From positions 1-15,660 of the forward strand of contig NZ_JOJM01000139.1 in NCBI RefSeq assembly GCF_000720325.1: 15,660 nucleotides of DNA, read 5' to 3'. The DNA is from Streptomyces sp. NRRL B-1347. Lineage in GTDB: Bacteria; Actinomycetota; Actinomycetes; Streptomycetales; Streptomycetaceae. A model generated the notes under the pieces. The model saw nothing but the letters and a program-made list of their open reading frames with translations, was not told the origin of the DNA and did no database searches. Made by a program: the position numbers and the translations under genes. Below are positions 9,395 through 15,660 of this stretch, one piece after another (the first letter of the stretch is position 1; each line of letters begins with the position of its first letter).

Positions 9395-11789
9395 CGCCGG
9401 CGGTGTCCGCCAGCTCGCCGGTGAGGTTGGAGACCACCGGCAGTGTCGGTTCCTGGTACGTCAGCTTGGCCGCGACCTCACGGAAGCCCTCAAGCGCCGG
9501 GTCCATCAGCGGCGAGTGGAAGGCATGCGACACCTTCAGCCACTTCACCTTCCGGCCCTGGCCGCGCAACACCTCCTCCAAGCCTTCGAGAGCGGCGCGC
9601 TCACCGGACAGCACGATCTGCGCGGGCCCGTTCACAGCGGCCACGCCCACGCGGTCCGAGACGTCCGCCAGCAACGGCAGGACGTCGGCCTCCGCGATCT
9701 GCGCGGCCAGCATGGCGCCGCCCGCGGGCAGAGCCTGCATCAACCGGCCGCGCGCGGCGACCAGTTGGGCCGCATCTTCGAGGGACCACAGGCCCGCCAC
9801 GTACGCGGCAGCCAGCTCACCGATCGAATGACCGCCCACGACCTCCGGACGTACACCGAAAGACTCGGCGAGCCGGAACAGCGCCACTTCGACGGCGAAC
9901 AACGCGGGCTGCGCATAACCCGTCTGCTCCAGGAGGTCGGCGTCCGGACCATACATCACGCTCTGGAGCGAACGTTCTATCCATGGATCAATATGAGCAC
10001 ACACCTCGTCCAAGGCGTCCGCGAAGACCGGGAACGCCTCGTACAGCTCCCGGCCCATCCCGAGCCGCTGACTGCCCTGACCGGTGAACAGCACCGCGGC
10101 GCGGCCCTCGGCCACGGAGCCGGACACCGTGCCCGTACCGCCGGACGCGAGGGACTCCAGACCGGCCAGGAACTGCTCGCGGTCCTGCCCGAACAGCACG
10201 GCCCGGTGCTCGTGCGCGGTCCGGCTCGACAGGAGGGACCAGCCCACGTCGACGTGGTCGAGTTCGTCACGCCCGGTCACGTACGCGCGCAGGCGTTCGG
10301 CCTGTGCCCGCAGCGCATCCGCGTTCCGGGCGGACACCAGCCACGGCACGGCCGTCGTCACCGGCGCGGCTGGCGCCACGGCCTCCGCGGGCTCGTCGAC
10401 CGGTGCCTGCTCCACGATCACGTGCGCGTTGGTGCCGCTCACGCCGAAGGACGAGACACCCGCGCGGCGCGGTCGACCGGCGTCGGGCCAGGTCCGCTCG
10501 TCGGTGAGCAGCTCGACGGCTCCGGCTTCCCAGTCCACGTGGGAGTTCGGCCGGTCGACGTGCAGCGTGCGCGGGAGGGTTCCCTCGCGCATCGCCATGA
10601 CCATCTTGATGACGCCCGCGACACCGGCGGCCGCCTGGGTGTGGCCGATGTTCGACTTCACGGAGCCGAGCCACAGCGGCTGGCCCTCGGGACGTTCCTG
10701 GCCGTAGGTGGCGAGCAGCGCCTGGGCTTCGATGGGGTCACCCAGCGTGGTGCCGGTGCCGTGGGCCTCCACGGCGTCCACGTCGGCGGCCGCGAGACCT
10801 GCGTTCGCGAGGGCCGCCCGGATGACGCGCTGCTGCGCGGGGCCGTTGGGGGCGGTGAGGCCGCTGCTGGCGCCGTCCTGGTTGACGGCGGAGCCGCGTA
10901 CGACACCGAGGATCTTGTGGCCGTTGCGCTGGGCGTCCGAGAGGCGCTCCAGGAGCAGCAGGCCCACGCCCTCGCCCCAGCCCGTGCCGTCCGCCGCCTC
11001 CGCGAACGCCTTGCAGCGGCCGTCGGCGGCCAGCCCGCGCTGGCGGCTGAACTCCACGAAGGTGTCCGGTGTCGACATCACCGTCACGCCGCCCGCGAGG
11101 GCGAGGGTGCACTCGCCCTGGCGCAGGGCTTGCGCCGCGAGGTGCAGGGCCACGAGCGAGGACGAGCACGCCGTGTCGATGGTGACGGCGGGGCCTTCCA
11201 GGCCGAAGGTGTACGAGACGCGGCCGGAGGCGATGCTGCCCGCGCTGCCGTTGCCGAGGTAGCCCTCGAACTCTTCGAGGCCCTGGGGGTTGCTGAGGAT
11301 GCGGTTGCCGTAGTCGCCGTACATGACGCCGACGAAGACGCCGGTGCGGGAGCCGCGCAGCGACAGCGGGTCGACGCCCGCCCGCTCGAACGCCTCCCAC
11401 GTCGCTTCGAGGAGGAGCCGCTGCTGCGGGTCGATGGCGAGCGCCTCGCGCGGCGAGATGCCGAAGAACGCCGGGTCGAACTCGGCGGCCTCGTGCAGGA
11501 ATCCGCCTTCGCGCGCGTAGCTCTTGCCGGGACGGCTCGGGTCGGGGTCGTGCAGATCCGCGTCCCAGCCCCGGTCGTCGGGGAAGGGGGAGATCGCGTC
11601 CCCGCCTTCGGCGACGAGCTGCCACAGGTCTTCCGGGCCGGCTACGCCGCCGGGGTAGCGGCAGCTCATCGCCACGATGGCGACGGGCTCCCGGCTCACG
11701 GACTCGGCGTCCTGTAGACGCTGCCGGGTCTGATGCAGATCCGCGGTAACTCGCTTGAGGTACTCGCGGAGTTTCTGCTCGTTCGCCAT
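9321..11789 (-). CDS. Gene B fragment 1: docking coiled coil, KS, most of malonyl AT (module 1)
   Basis: N-terminal part of the bimodular PKS, starting at the ATG with AAGGAG upstream. Residues 1-29 ([14 protein letters not shown]...) are a charged helix of the usual N-terminal docking type, expected to bind the tail of gene A. The KS follows, with the triad Cys208 (DTACSSS), His343 (HGTGT) and His383 (NIGHTQ), all intact, so it should condense. The AT has GQGSQR, Ser655 in GHSIGE and HAFH at 755-758, indicating malonyl-CoA. Family similarity ends near residue 797 in LTGELADTA. The last 25 or so residues before the stop at 9321 are an out-of-frame read of the next part of the same AT. The 43-residue stretch equivalent to ELRDPEYWV...DAVLT of the other ATs is absent. 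Confidence 0.9.
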   Translation of the reverse strand: MANEQKLREYLKRVTADLHQTRQRLQDAESVSREPVAIVAMSCRYPGGVAGPEDLWQLVAEGGDAISPFPDDRGWDADLHDPDPSRPGKSYAREGGFLHEAAEFDPAFFGISPREALAIDPQQRLLLEATWEAFERAGVDPLSLRGSRTGVFVGVMYGDYGNRILSNPQGLEEFEGYLGNGSAGSIASGRVSYTFGLEGPAVTIDTACSSSLVALHLAAQALRQGECTLALAGGVTVMSTPDTFVEFSRQRGLAADGRCKAFAEAADGTGWGEGVGLLLLERLSDAQRNGHKILGVVRGSAVNQDGASSGLTAPNGPAQQRVIRAALANAGLAAADVDAVEAHGTGTTLGDPIEAQALLATYGQERPEGQPLWLGSVKSNIGHTQAAAGVAGVIKMVMAMREGTLPRTLHVDRPNSHVDWEAGAVELLTDERTWPDAGRPRRAGVSSFGVSGTNAHVIVEQAPVDEPAEAVAPAAPVTTAVPWLVSARNADALRAQAERLRAYVTGRDELDHVDVGWSLLSSRTAHEHRAVLFGQDREQFLAGLESLASGGTGTVSGSVAEGRAAVLFTGQGSQRLGMGRELYEAFPVFADALDEVCAHIDPWIERSLQSVMYGPDADLLEQTGYAQPALFAVEVALFRLAESFGVRPEVVGGHSIGELAAAYVAGLWSLEDAAQLVAARGRLMQALPAGGAMLAAQIAEADVLPLLADVSDRVGVAAVNGPAQIVLSGERAALEGLEEVLRGQGRKVKWLKVSHAFHSPLMDPALEGFREVAAKLTYQEPTLPVVSNLTGELADTAGDGARHVQRARRAGGSGRCSASGPF
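9393..9407 (-). other. Junction 1: frame break and about 128-nt gap in the AT of module 1
   Basis: The minus strand reads GAC ACC GCC (9407-9399) and then GGCG ATG GCG CAC. In gene A the equivalent AT has 128 nt between these points (15092-14965). The missing piece encodes the conserved [16 protein letters not shown] region and the [11 protein letters not shown] segment. 128 is not a multiple of 3, so the frame shifts. Either an assembly collapse or a real deletion would look like this. Confidence 0.85.
9922..9978 (-). repeat. 57-nt AT block, module 1 copy
   Basis: Identical to 5729-5785. Here it continues into an intact upstream AT sequence ([11 protein letters not shown]), which shows what the module 2 copy should look like beyond its break. 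Confidence 0.85.
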
Positions 11790-11798
11790 TCGGTGCGA

Positions 11799-11804
11799 CT
11801 CCTT
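11799..11804 (-). promoter_or_regulatory. Ribosome binding site of gene B
   Basis: AAGGAG on the minus strand lies 9 nt before the ATG at 11789. It decides for the start MANEQKL over an in-frame start at 11822, which would put the site inside the gene and add residues foreign to PKS N-termini. Confidence 0.8.
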
Positions 11805-11833
11805 CAACGCAGAGGGCCGCACCCATCACATCC

Positions 11834-11868
11834 GGGGGAGGGGAGGGCAACAACCCCTACCCTCCCCC
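11834..11868 (-). terminator. Strong inverted repeat between PKS genes A and B, possible terminator or attenuator
   Basis: The coding-strand arms are GGGGGAGGGTAGGG (11868-11855) and CCCTCCCCTCCCCC (11847-11834), around the 7-nt loop GTTGTTG (11854-11848). They pair over 14 positions with a single mismatch. No run of T follows, so it is not a canonical intrinsic terminator, but Streptomyces terminators often lack the T tract. A separate 10-bp perfect palindrome, aggggcccct, sits at 11870-11879. The structure lies about 45 nt downstream of the gene A stop and 45 nt upstream of the gene B start. It could therefore end, pause or stabilise the message between two genes otherwise expected to be co-transcribed. 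Confidence 0.5.
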
Positions 11869-11899
11869 TAGGGGCCCCTTCAGGAATTTCCGCGCATTA

Positions 11900-11912
11900 C
11901 CGCGGCTCGCGG
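11900..11912. repeat. Short inverted repeat directly after the gene A stop codon
   Basis: Arms ccgcg (11900-11904) and cgcgg (11908-11912) are separated by 3 nt and abut the stop codon of gene A. On the minus-strand transcript this could form a small 5-bp hairpin. It is short and GC-rich, so it may be chance in such a genome. Confidence 0.4.
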
Positions 11913-14900
11913 TCAGGAAACACCGAGTTCATTGTCGATGAAGTCGAACATGTCATCGTCGTCGGCGTCCTCCAGCTTCTCCGCGATGCCGTCCGCGTCG
12001 GCGTCGCCCTGCTCCCCGGCGTCAAGCCTGCCGAGCAGCGCCCGCAGCCTGCCGCGCACGGCGGTCCGCTCGGCGTCCGTCAGCGGGCCCGTGGCCAGGG
12101 CCGCTTCCAGGCCCGCGAGCTCGGCGGCGAGCCCGCCGGCCCGCGGCCCTTCGTCGGCGCCGTCCGCCGCGCCGCCGTCCCGGGGCAGGGTCTCGTCGAG
12201 GTGGGCGGCGAGCGCGGCGGGCGACGGGTAGTCGAAGATGAGCGTCGCCGGGAGCCGCAGTCCGGAAAGGGAGTTCAGCCTATTCCGGAGTTCCACCGCG
12301 GTGAGCGAGTCGACTCCCAGTTCAAGGAATCCCCGGGTGGCGCCAATTGCCTCGGGCCCGGAATGGCCGAGCACCGTCGCCACATTACCGCGTACCGCGT
12401 CGAGCAGGGCCCGCTGTCGTTCCGCTGCGGAAAGACCCGCCAATTCCCGGACGAGCGCGGGGCCGGTGCCACCTGGCTCCGCCGCGCTCCCGGAGCGGGC
12501 GAGCGCCCTGTCGACCTTGCGGGCCGGGGTGCGGACGAGGTCCGCGAACACCGGCTGTACGCCGTCGGGTCCCGCGGAGGCCCGCAGGGACGCGGTGTCC
12601 AGGCGCAGCGGCACGAGCACGGCGGGCGCCTCGGGCGCGGCCAGGGCGACGGCGGTGTCCATGAGGGCCAGGCCCTCCCGCGTGGACAGCGGGGCGACGC
12701 CGCCGCGGGCCATGCGCCGGAGGTCGGCGTCGCCGAGGCCCTCCGTCATCTCGCTCTCCTGGGCCCACACGCCCCAGGCGAGCGAGGTCGCGGGGAGCCC
12801 CTGCGCCACGCGCACGGCGGCGAGGGCGTCCAGGAAGCAGTTGGCGGCGGCGTAGTTGGCCTGGCCCGGGCTGCCGAGGACTCCGGCGGCGGAGGAGAAC
12901 AGGACGAAGGCGGACAGGTCCAGGCCCGCGGTCAGCTCGTGCAGGTGCAGCGCCGCGTCCACCTTCGGCCGCAGCACCGCCGCCACGCGCTCGGGCGTCA
13001 GGGACGTGACCACGCCGTCGTCGAGGACGCCCGCCACGTGCACCACGGCGGACAGGTCGGCGCCGCGCTCGTCGAGCAGCGCGGCCAGGGCGTCCCGGTC
13101 GGCCACGTCGCACGCGGCGACCGTCACCTTCGTGCCGAGCGCCTGGAGTTCGTCACGGAGTTCTCCGGCACCGGCCGCCGCCTCGCCCCTGCGGGAGACG
13201 AGCAGCAGGTCGCGTACGCCGTGGTGCTCGGCCAGGTGCCGTGTCACCAGGCGGCCCAGGCCGCCGAAGGCGCCCGTCACCAGGACGGAGCCCTCGCCCC
13301 AGGGCGCGGCGTCGTCCCCGGCCGGGGCGGCGGTGACCTTCGTGAGCCGGGGCACCCACACCGAGCCGTCCCGCAGCGCGACCTCCGGCTCCCCCGACGC
13401 CAGGACGGCACCGACCACGGCCTCGTCCACGGCATCGCCCACGGCCTCGGCATCGGCATCGGCATCGGCATCGGCATCGGCATCCACGAGGGTGAAGCGT
13501 CCGGGGTGTTCGACCTGCGCGGACCGCACCAGGCCCCACACGGCGGCGCCCACCGGATCCGGCGCCGTCCCACCGGCCGCGACCGCTCCCCGCGTCACGA
13601 CGACCAGCCGCGAAGACTCCAGCCGCTCGTCGGCCAGCAGGCCCTGCACCACGCCCAGCGCCTCGGCCAACCGGTCCGCCACGGTCTCGGGCCGCAGCTC
13701 ACCACCGACGGCATCAACCTGCCACACCACCGCGGCCGGGGCTTCCGCACCGGCGTCCAGCTCCTCGTACGCGACGTACGGCACCGGCTCGGCGGACGGT
13801 GCCAGGACCTGCGGCTTCCACTCCACGTGGAACATCGAGTCGTTCGCCGCCGCCCCGCCGCCGAGCTGTTCGGCCGAGACCGGGCGCGACACCAGCGAGT
13901 CGACGGTGGCGACCACTTGCCCGGTCTGGTCCGCCAGGGTCAGCGACACGGCGTCCGTCCCCGCGCCGGCCAGCCGGACGCGGACCGTCGCGGCGCCCGC
14001 CCGGTGCAGCCGGACCCCGCTCCATGCGAACGGCAGGCCGAGGCCTTGGCGCTCCTCGCCAAGCAGCAGGGTGGAGTGCAGCGCGGCGTCGAGCACTGCG
14101 GGGTGCAGGCCGAACGCCGTCGCGTCGGCCGTCTGCTCCTCCGGCAGCGCGACCTCTGCGAACACCTCGTCACCGCGCCGCCAGGCGGCACGCAGCCCCT
14201 GGAACACCGGCCCGTAGCCGTAGCCCGTACCGGCGAGCCGGTCGTAGAGGGAGGCCGCGTCGTCGATCGGCTGCGCGTCTCGCGGCGGCCAGACGGTCAG
14301 TCCTTCGGGTTCCGCCTCGTCGGCCACGGCGGCCAGGAAGCCGGACGCGTGCCGCGTCCACGGTCCCTCGGGGTCCTGCTCGTCCCGGGAGTGCACGCTC
14401 ACCGGGAATCGCCCGTCCGCGTCCTCCGCGCCCACGCCGACCTGGAGCTGTACGGCACCACGCTCCGGCAGCACCAACGGGGACGCCAGGGTCAGCTCCT
14501 CGAGCGTCCCGCAGCCGACCTCGTCACCGGCCCGCACGGCCAACTCCACGAACGCCGTACCCGGCAGCAGCACCCGCCCCGCCACCGCGTGATCCGCCAG
14601 CCACGGGTGCGTGGCCAGCGAGAGCCGCCCGGCCAGCAGATGTCCGTCACCACCGGCCAGTGGCACCGCCGCACCCAGGAACGGATGCCCCGCCGCGACC
14701 AGTCCGGTCGCCGACACGTCCCCCGGCACACCCACAGCCGCACGCGGCCAGTACGTCCGACGCTGGAAGGCGTACGTCGGCAGGTCGACGCGGCGCCGCG
14801 ACTCGACCGGCGCGAACAGCGGCGCCCAGTCGATCTCGAACCCGCGCACGTGCAGCCGCGCGAGAGCGGCCAGGAACGTGTCCGGCTCCGAACGGTCCTT

Positions 14901-15660
14901 GCGGACGGCCGCGACGAGCCCGGACTGGCCCTCCGGCTCGGTGACGGTGTCGTGGGCCATCGCCGTGAGGACGGCGTCCGGGCCCAACTCCAGGAGCGTC
15001 GACACGCCCTGCCCGATGAGCGCCTTCAGACCGTCATGGAAGCGGACCGCTTCCCGGACGTGCCGCACCCAGTACTCCGGATCCCGCAGCTCGACGGGAT
15101 CGGCCAGCTCACCGGTGACGTTGGAGACGACCGGCAGCACCGGGTCCTGATACGTCAGACCTGCGGCGACCTTGCGGAAGTCGTCCAGGGCCGGGTCCAT
15201 GAGCGGCGAGTGGAAGGCGTGGCTGACCTTCAGCCACTTCACCTTCCGGCCCTGACCGCGCAACACCTCCTCCAGACCTTCGAGAGCGGCGCGTTCACCG
15301 GAGAGCACGACCTGCTCCGGACCGTTCACAGCGGCCACACCGACCCGGTCCGCGATCCCGTCCAGCAGCGGCAGGACGTCGGCCTCCGCCATGCGCGCGG
15401 CGAGCATCGCCCCGCCCGCAGGCAGGGCCTGCATCAACCGGCCGCGTGCGACCACCAGTTGGGCCGCGTCCTCCAGGGACCACAGCCCGGCCACGTACGC
15501 GGCAGCCAGCTCACCGATCGAGTGCCCGCCCACGATCTCCGGACGTACGCCGAAGGACTCAGCCAGGCGGTAGAGCGCCACCTCGACGGCGAAGAGGGCG
15601 GGCTGCGCGTAGCCGGTCTGCTCCAGGAGGTCGGCGTCCGGACCATACATCACGCTCTGG
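11913..15660 (-). CDS. Type I modular PKS, 3' part: AT(malonyl)-DH-KR-ACP-docking tail (gene A)
   Basis: Last module of a modular PKS, extending the chain by a malonate unit and leaving a double bond. The frame is open to the right edge, so the KS and the AT N-terminus lie outside. The Met at 15653 is internal and is used here only as residue 1. The AT has GHSIGE (Ser45) and HAFH (145-148), the malonyl-CoA signatures. The DH has HxxxGxxxxP at 355-364 (His355) and HPAVLD with Asp522. The KR has the NADPH loop TGAFGGLG at 793-800, LDD at 877-879 (B-type), Lys897, Ser921, Tyr934 and Asn938. The ACP has GVDSL with phosphopantetheine Ser1116. There is no ER between DH and KR. The tail from about 1160 to 1246 ends FIDNELGVS, typical of C-terminal docking domains, and probably pairs with the N-terminus of gene B. 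Residues 724-735 are an Asp-Ala repeat. The product of the whole pathway cannot be named from this window. Confidence 0.95.
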   Translation of the reverse strand, partial: QSVMYGPDADLLEQTGYAQPALFAVEVALYRLAESFGVRPEIVGGHSIGELAAAYVAGLWSLEDAAQLVVARGRLMQALPAGGAMLAARMAEADVLPLLDGIADRVGVAAVNGPEQVVLSGERAALEGLEEVLRGQGRKVKWLKVSHAFHSPLMDPALDDFRKVAAGLTYQDPVLPVVSNVTGELADPVELRDPEYWVRHVREAVRFHDGLKALIGQGVSTLLELGPDAVLTAMAHDTVTEPEGQSGLVAAVRKDRSEPDTFLAALARLHVRGFEIDWAPLFAPVESRRRVDLPTYAFQRRTYWPRAAVGVPGDVSATGLVAAGHPFLGAAVPLAGGDGHLLAGRLSLATHPWLADHAVAGRVLLPGTAFVELAVRAGDEVGCGTLEELTLASPLVLPERGAVQLQVGVGAEDADGRFPVSVHSRDEQDPEGPWTRHASGFLAAVADEAEPEGLTVWPPRDAQPIDDAASLYDRLAGTGYGYGPVFQGLRAAWRRGDEVFAEVALPEEQTADATAFGLHPAVLDAALHSTLLLGEERQGLGLPFAWSGVRLHRAGAATVRVRLAGAGTDAVSLTLADQTGQVVATVDSLVSRPVSAEQLGGGAAANDSMFHVEWKPQVLAPSAEPVPYVAYEELDAGAEAPAAVVWQVDAVGGELRPETVADRLAEALGVVQGLLADERLESSRLVVVTRGAVAAGGTAPDPVGAAVWGLVRSAQVEHPGRFTLVDADADADADADAEAVGDAVDEAVVGAVLASGEPEVALRDGSVWVPRLTKVTAAPAGDDAAPWGEGSVLVTGAFGGLGRLVTRHLAEHHGVRDLLLVSRRGEAAAGAGELRDELQALGTKVTVAACDVADRDALAALLDERGADLSAVVHVAGVLDDGVVTSLTPERVAAVLRPKVDAALHLHELTAGLDLSAFVLFSSAAGVLGSPGQANYAAANCFLDALAAVRVAQGLPATSLAWGVWAQESEMTEGLGDADLRRMARGGVAPLSTREGLALMDTAVALAAPEAPAVLVPLRLDTASLRASAGPDGVQPVFADLVRTPARKVDRALARSGSAAEPGGTGPALVRELAGLSAAERQRALLDAVRGNVATVLGHSGPEAIGATRGFLELGVDSLTAVELRNRLNSLSGLRLPATLIFDYPSPAALAAHLDETLPRDGGAADGADEGPRAGGLAAELAGLEAALATGPLTDAERTAVRGRLRALLGRLDAGEQGDADADGIAEKLEDADDDDMFDFIDNELGVS
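13451..13484 (-). repeat. Hexanucleotide tandem repeat encoding (Asp-Ala)n in the KR of gene A
   Basis: The plus strand has five perfect catcgg units at 13451-13480 and a partial sixth (catc). On the coding strand this gives six Asp-Ala pairs, residues 724-735 counted from the internal Met at 15653. It lies in the structural half of the KR, about 58 residues before the NADPH-binding loop. Because the unit is 6 nt, copy-number slippage would stay in frame. A functional role is not evident. Confidence 0.9.
15037..15093 (-). repeat. 57-nt AT block, gene A copy
   Basis: Identical to 5150-5206. The segment equivalent to the junction 1 gap is 14965-15092, so the gap edge and the end of the identity fall within one base of each other. 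Confidence 0.85.

Larger units (their letters stand above)
2554..11789 (-). pseudogene. Bimodular type I PKS, interrupted by three internal gaps (gene B, whole)
   Basis: Reconstruction of the four fragments listed separately. The intended protein is docking helix, KS-AT-KR-ACP, KS-AT-KR-ACP, docking tail. Compared with the equivalent domains in this window, about 128, 154 and 226 nt are missing at the three junctions. Adding these 508 nt to the 9236 nt present gives 9744 nt, a whole number of codons (3247 residues plus stop), normal for a bimodular PKS. This agreement supports one original gene. As written it cannot give a full-length protein. Junction placement suggests assembly collapse rather than true decay, so 'pseudogene' describes the sequence as given, not a settled biological state. 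The gene lies between A and C on the same strand and is probably in their operon. Confidence 0.75.

Noticed and set aside
11790..11822. Upstream in-frame start for gene B ([11 protein letters not shown] before MANEQKL)
   Set aside because: The AAGGAG site at 11799-11804 would then be coding, and MANEQKL is the usual PKS docking N-terminus.
1..15660. Assigning the cluster to a named polyketide or giving gene symbols
   Set aside because: Only about four modules are visible, and no tailoring, starter or thioesterase genes. The domain pattern is shared by many macrolides and polyols.
1..15660. CRISPR arrays, tRNA or rRNA genes, insertion sequences
   Set aside because: None seen on either strand. 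The repeats present are PKS module repeats and short coding tandem repeats.

Overview
The window is part of a modular type I polyketide synthase (PKS) locus. Very high GC, strong third-position GC bias and PKS family sequence throughout point to a Streptomyces-like actinomycete. Essentially all coding sequence is on the minus strand, so transcription runs from high to low coordinates. I see no RNA gene, transposase, CRISPR array or non-PKS gene.

In order of transcription there are three PKS genes. (A) 15660-11913 is the 3' end of a PKS whose 5' part lies outside the window. It carries a malonyl-type AT, DH, B-type KR, ACP and a C-terminal docking tail. A 123-nt gap with a strong inverted repeat follows. 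(B) 11789-2554 is a bimodular PKS: docking coiled coil, then KS-AT(malonyl)-KR(B-type)-ACP, then KS-AT(malonyl)-KR(A-type)-ACP, then a docking tail. As written, B is broken into four reading-frame fragments by three internal gaps near 9398, 8298 and 5784. Each gap removes a conserved part of a domain and shifts the frame. A 40-nt gap with a 15-bp tandem duplication follows. (C) 2513-1 is the 5' end of the next PKS, with a docking helix, a KS and most of an AT. This AT is methylmalonyl-type, unlike the three before it.

The docking ends of A, B and C are of the usual actinobacterial kind and suggest the assembly-line order A-B-C. By standard colinearity, this stretch would build an alkene followed by a 1,3-diol, then a methyl-branched unit (inference).

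The broken state of B is the main oddity. Two of the three gaps have an edge at the end of a 57-nt block that is identical in another module, and the right end of the window falls inside one of these blocks. All other sequence keeps intact coding and catalytic residues. The simplest reading is collapse or mis-joining of near-identical PKS modules during assembly. A real, decaying PKS gene cannot be excluded from sequence alone. I see no clearly new type of system here.
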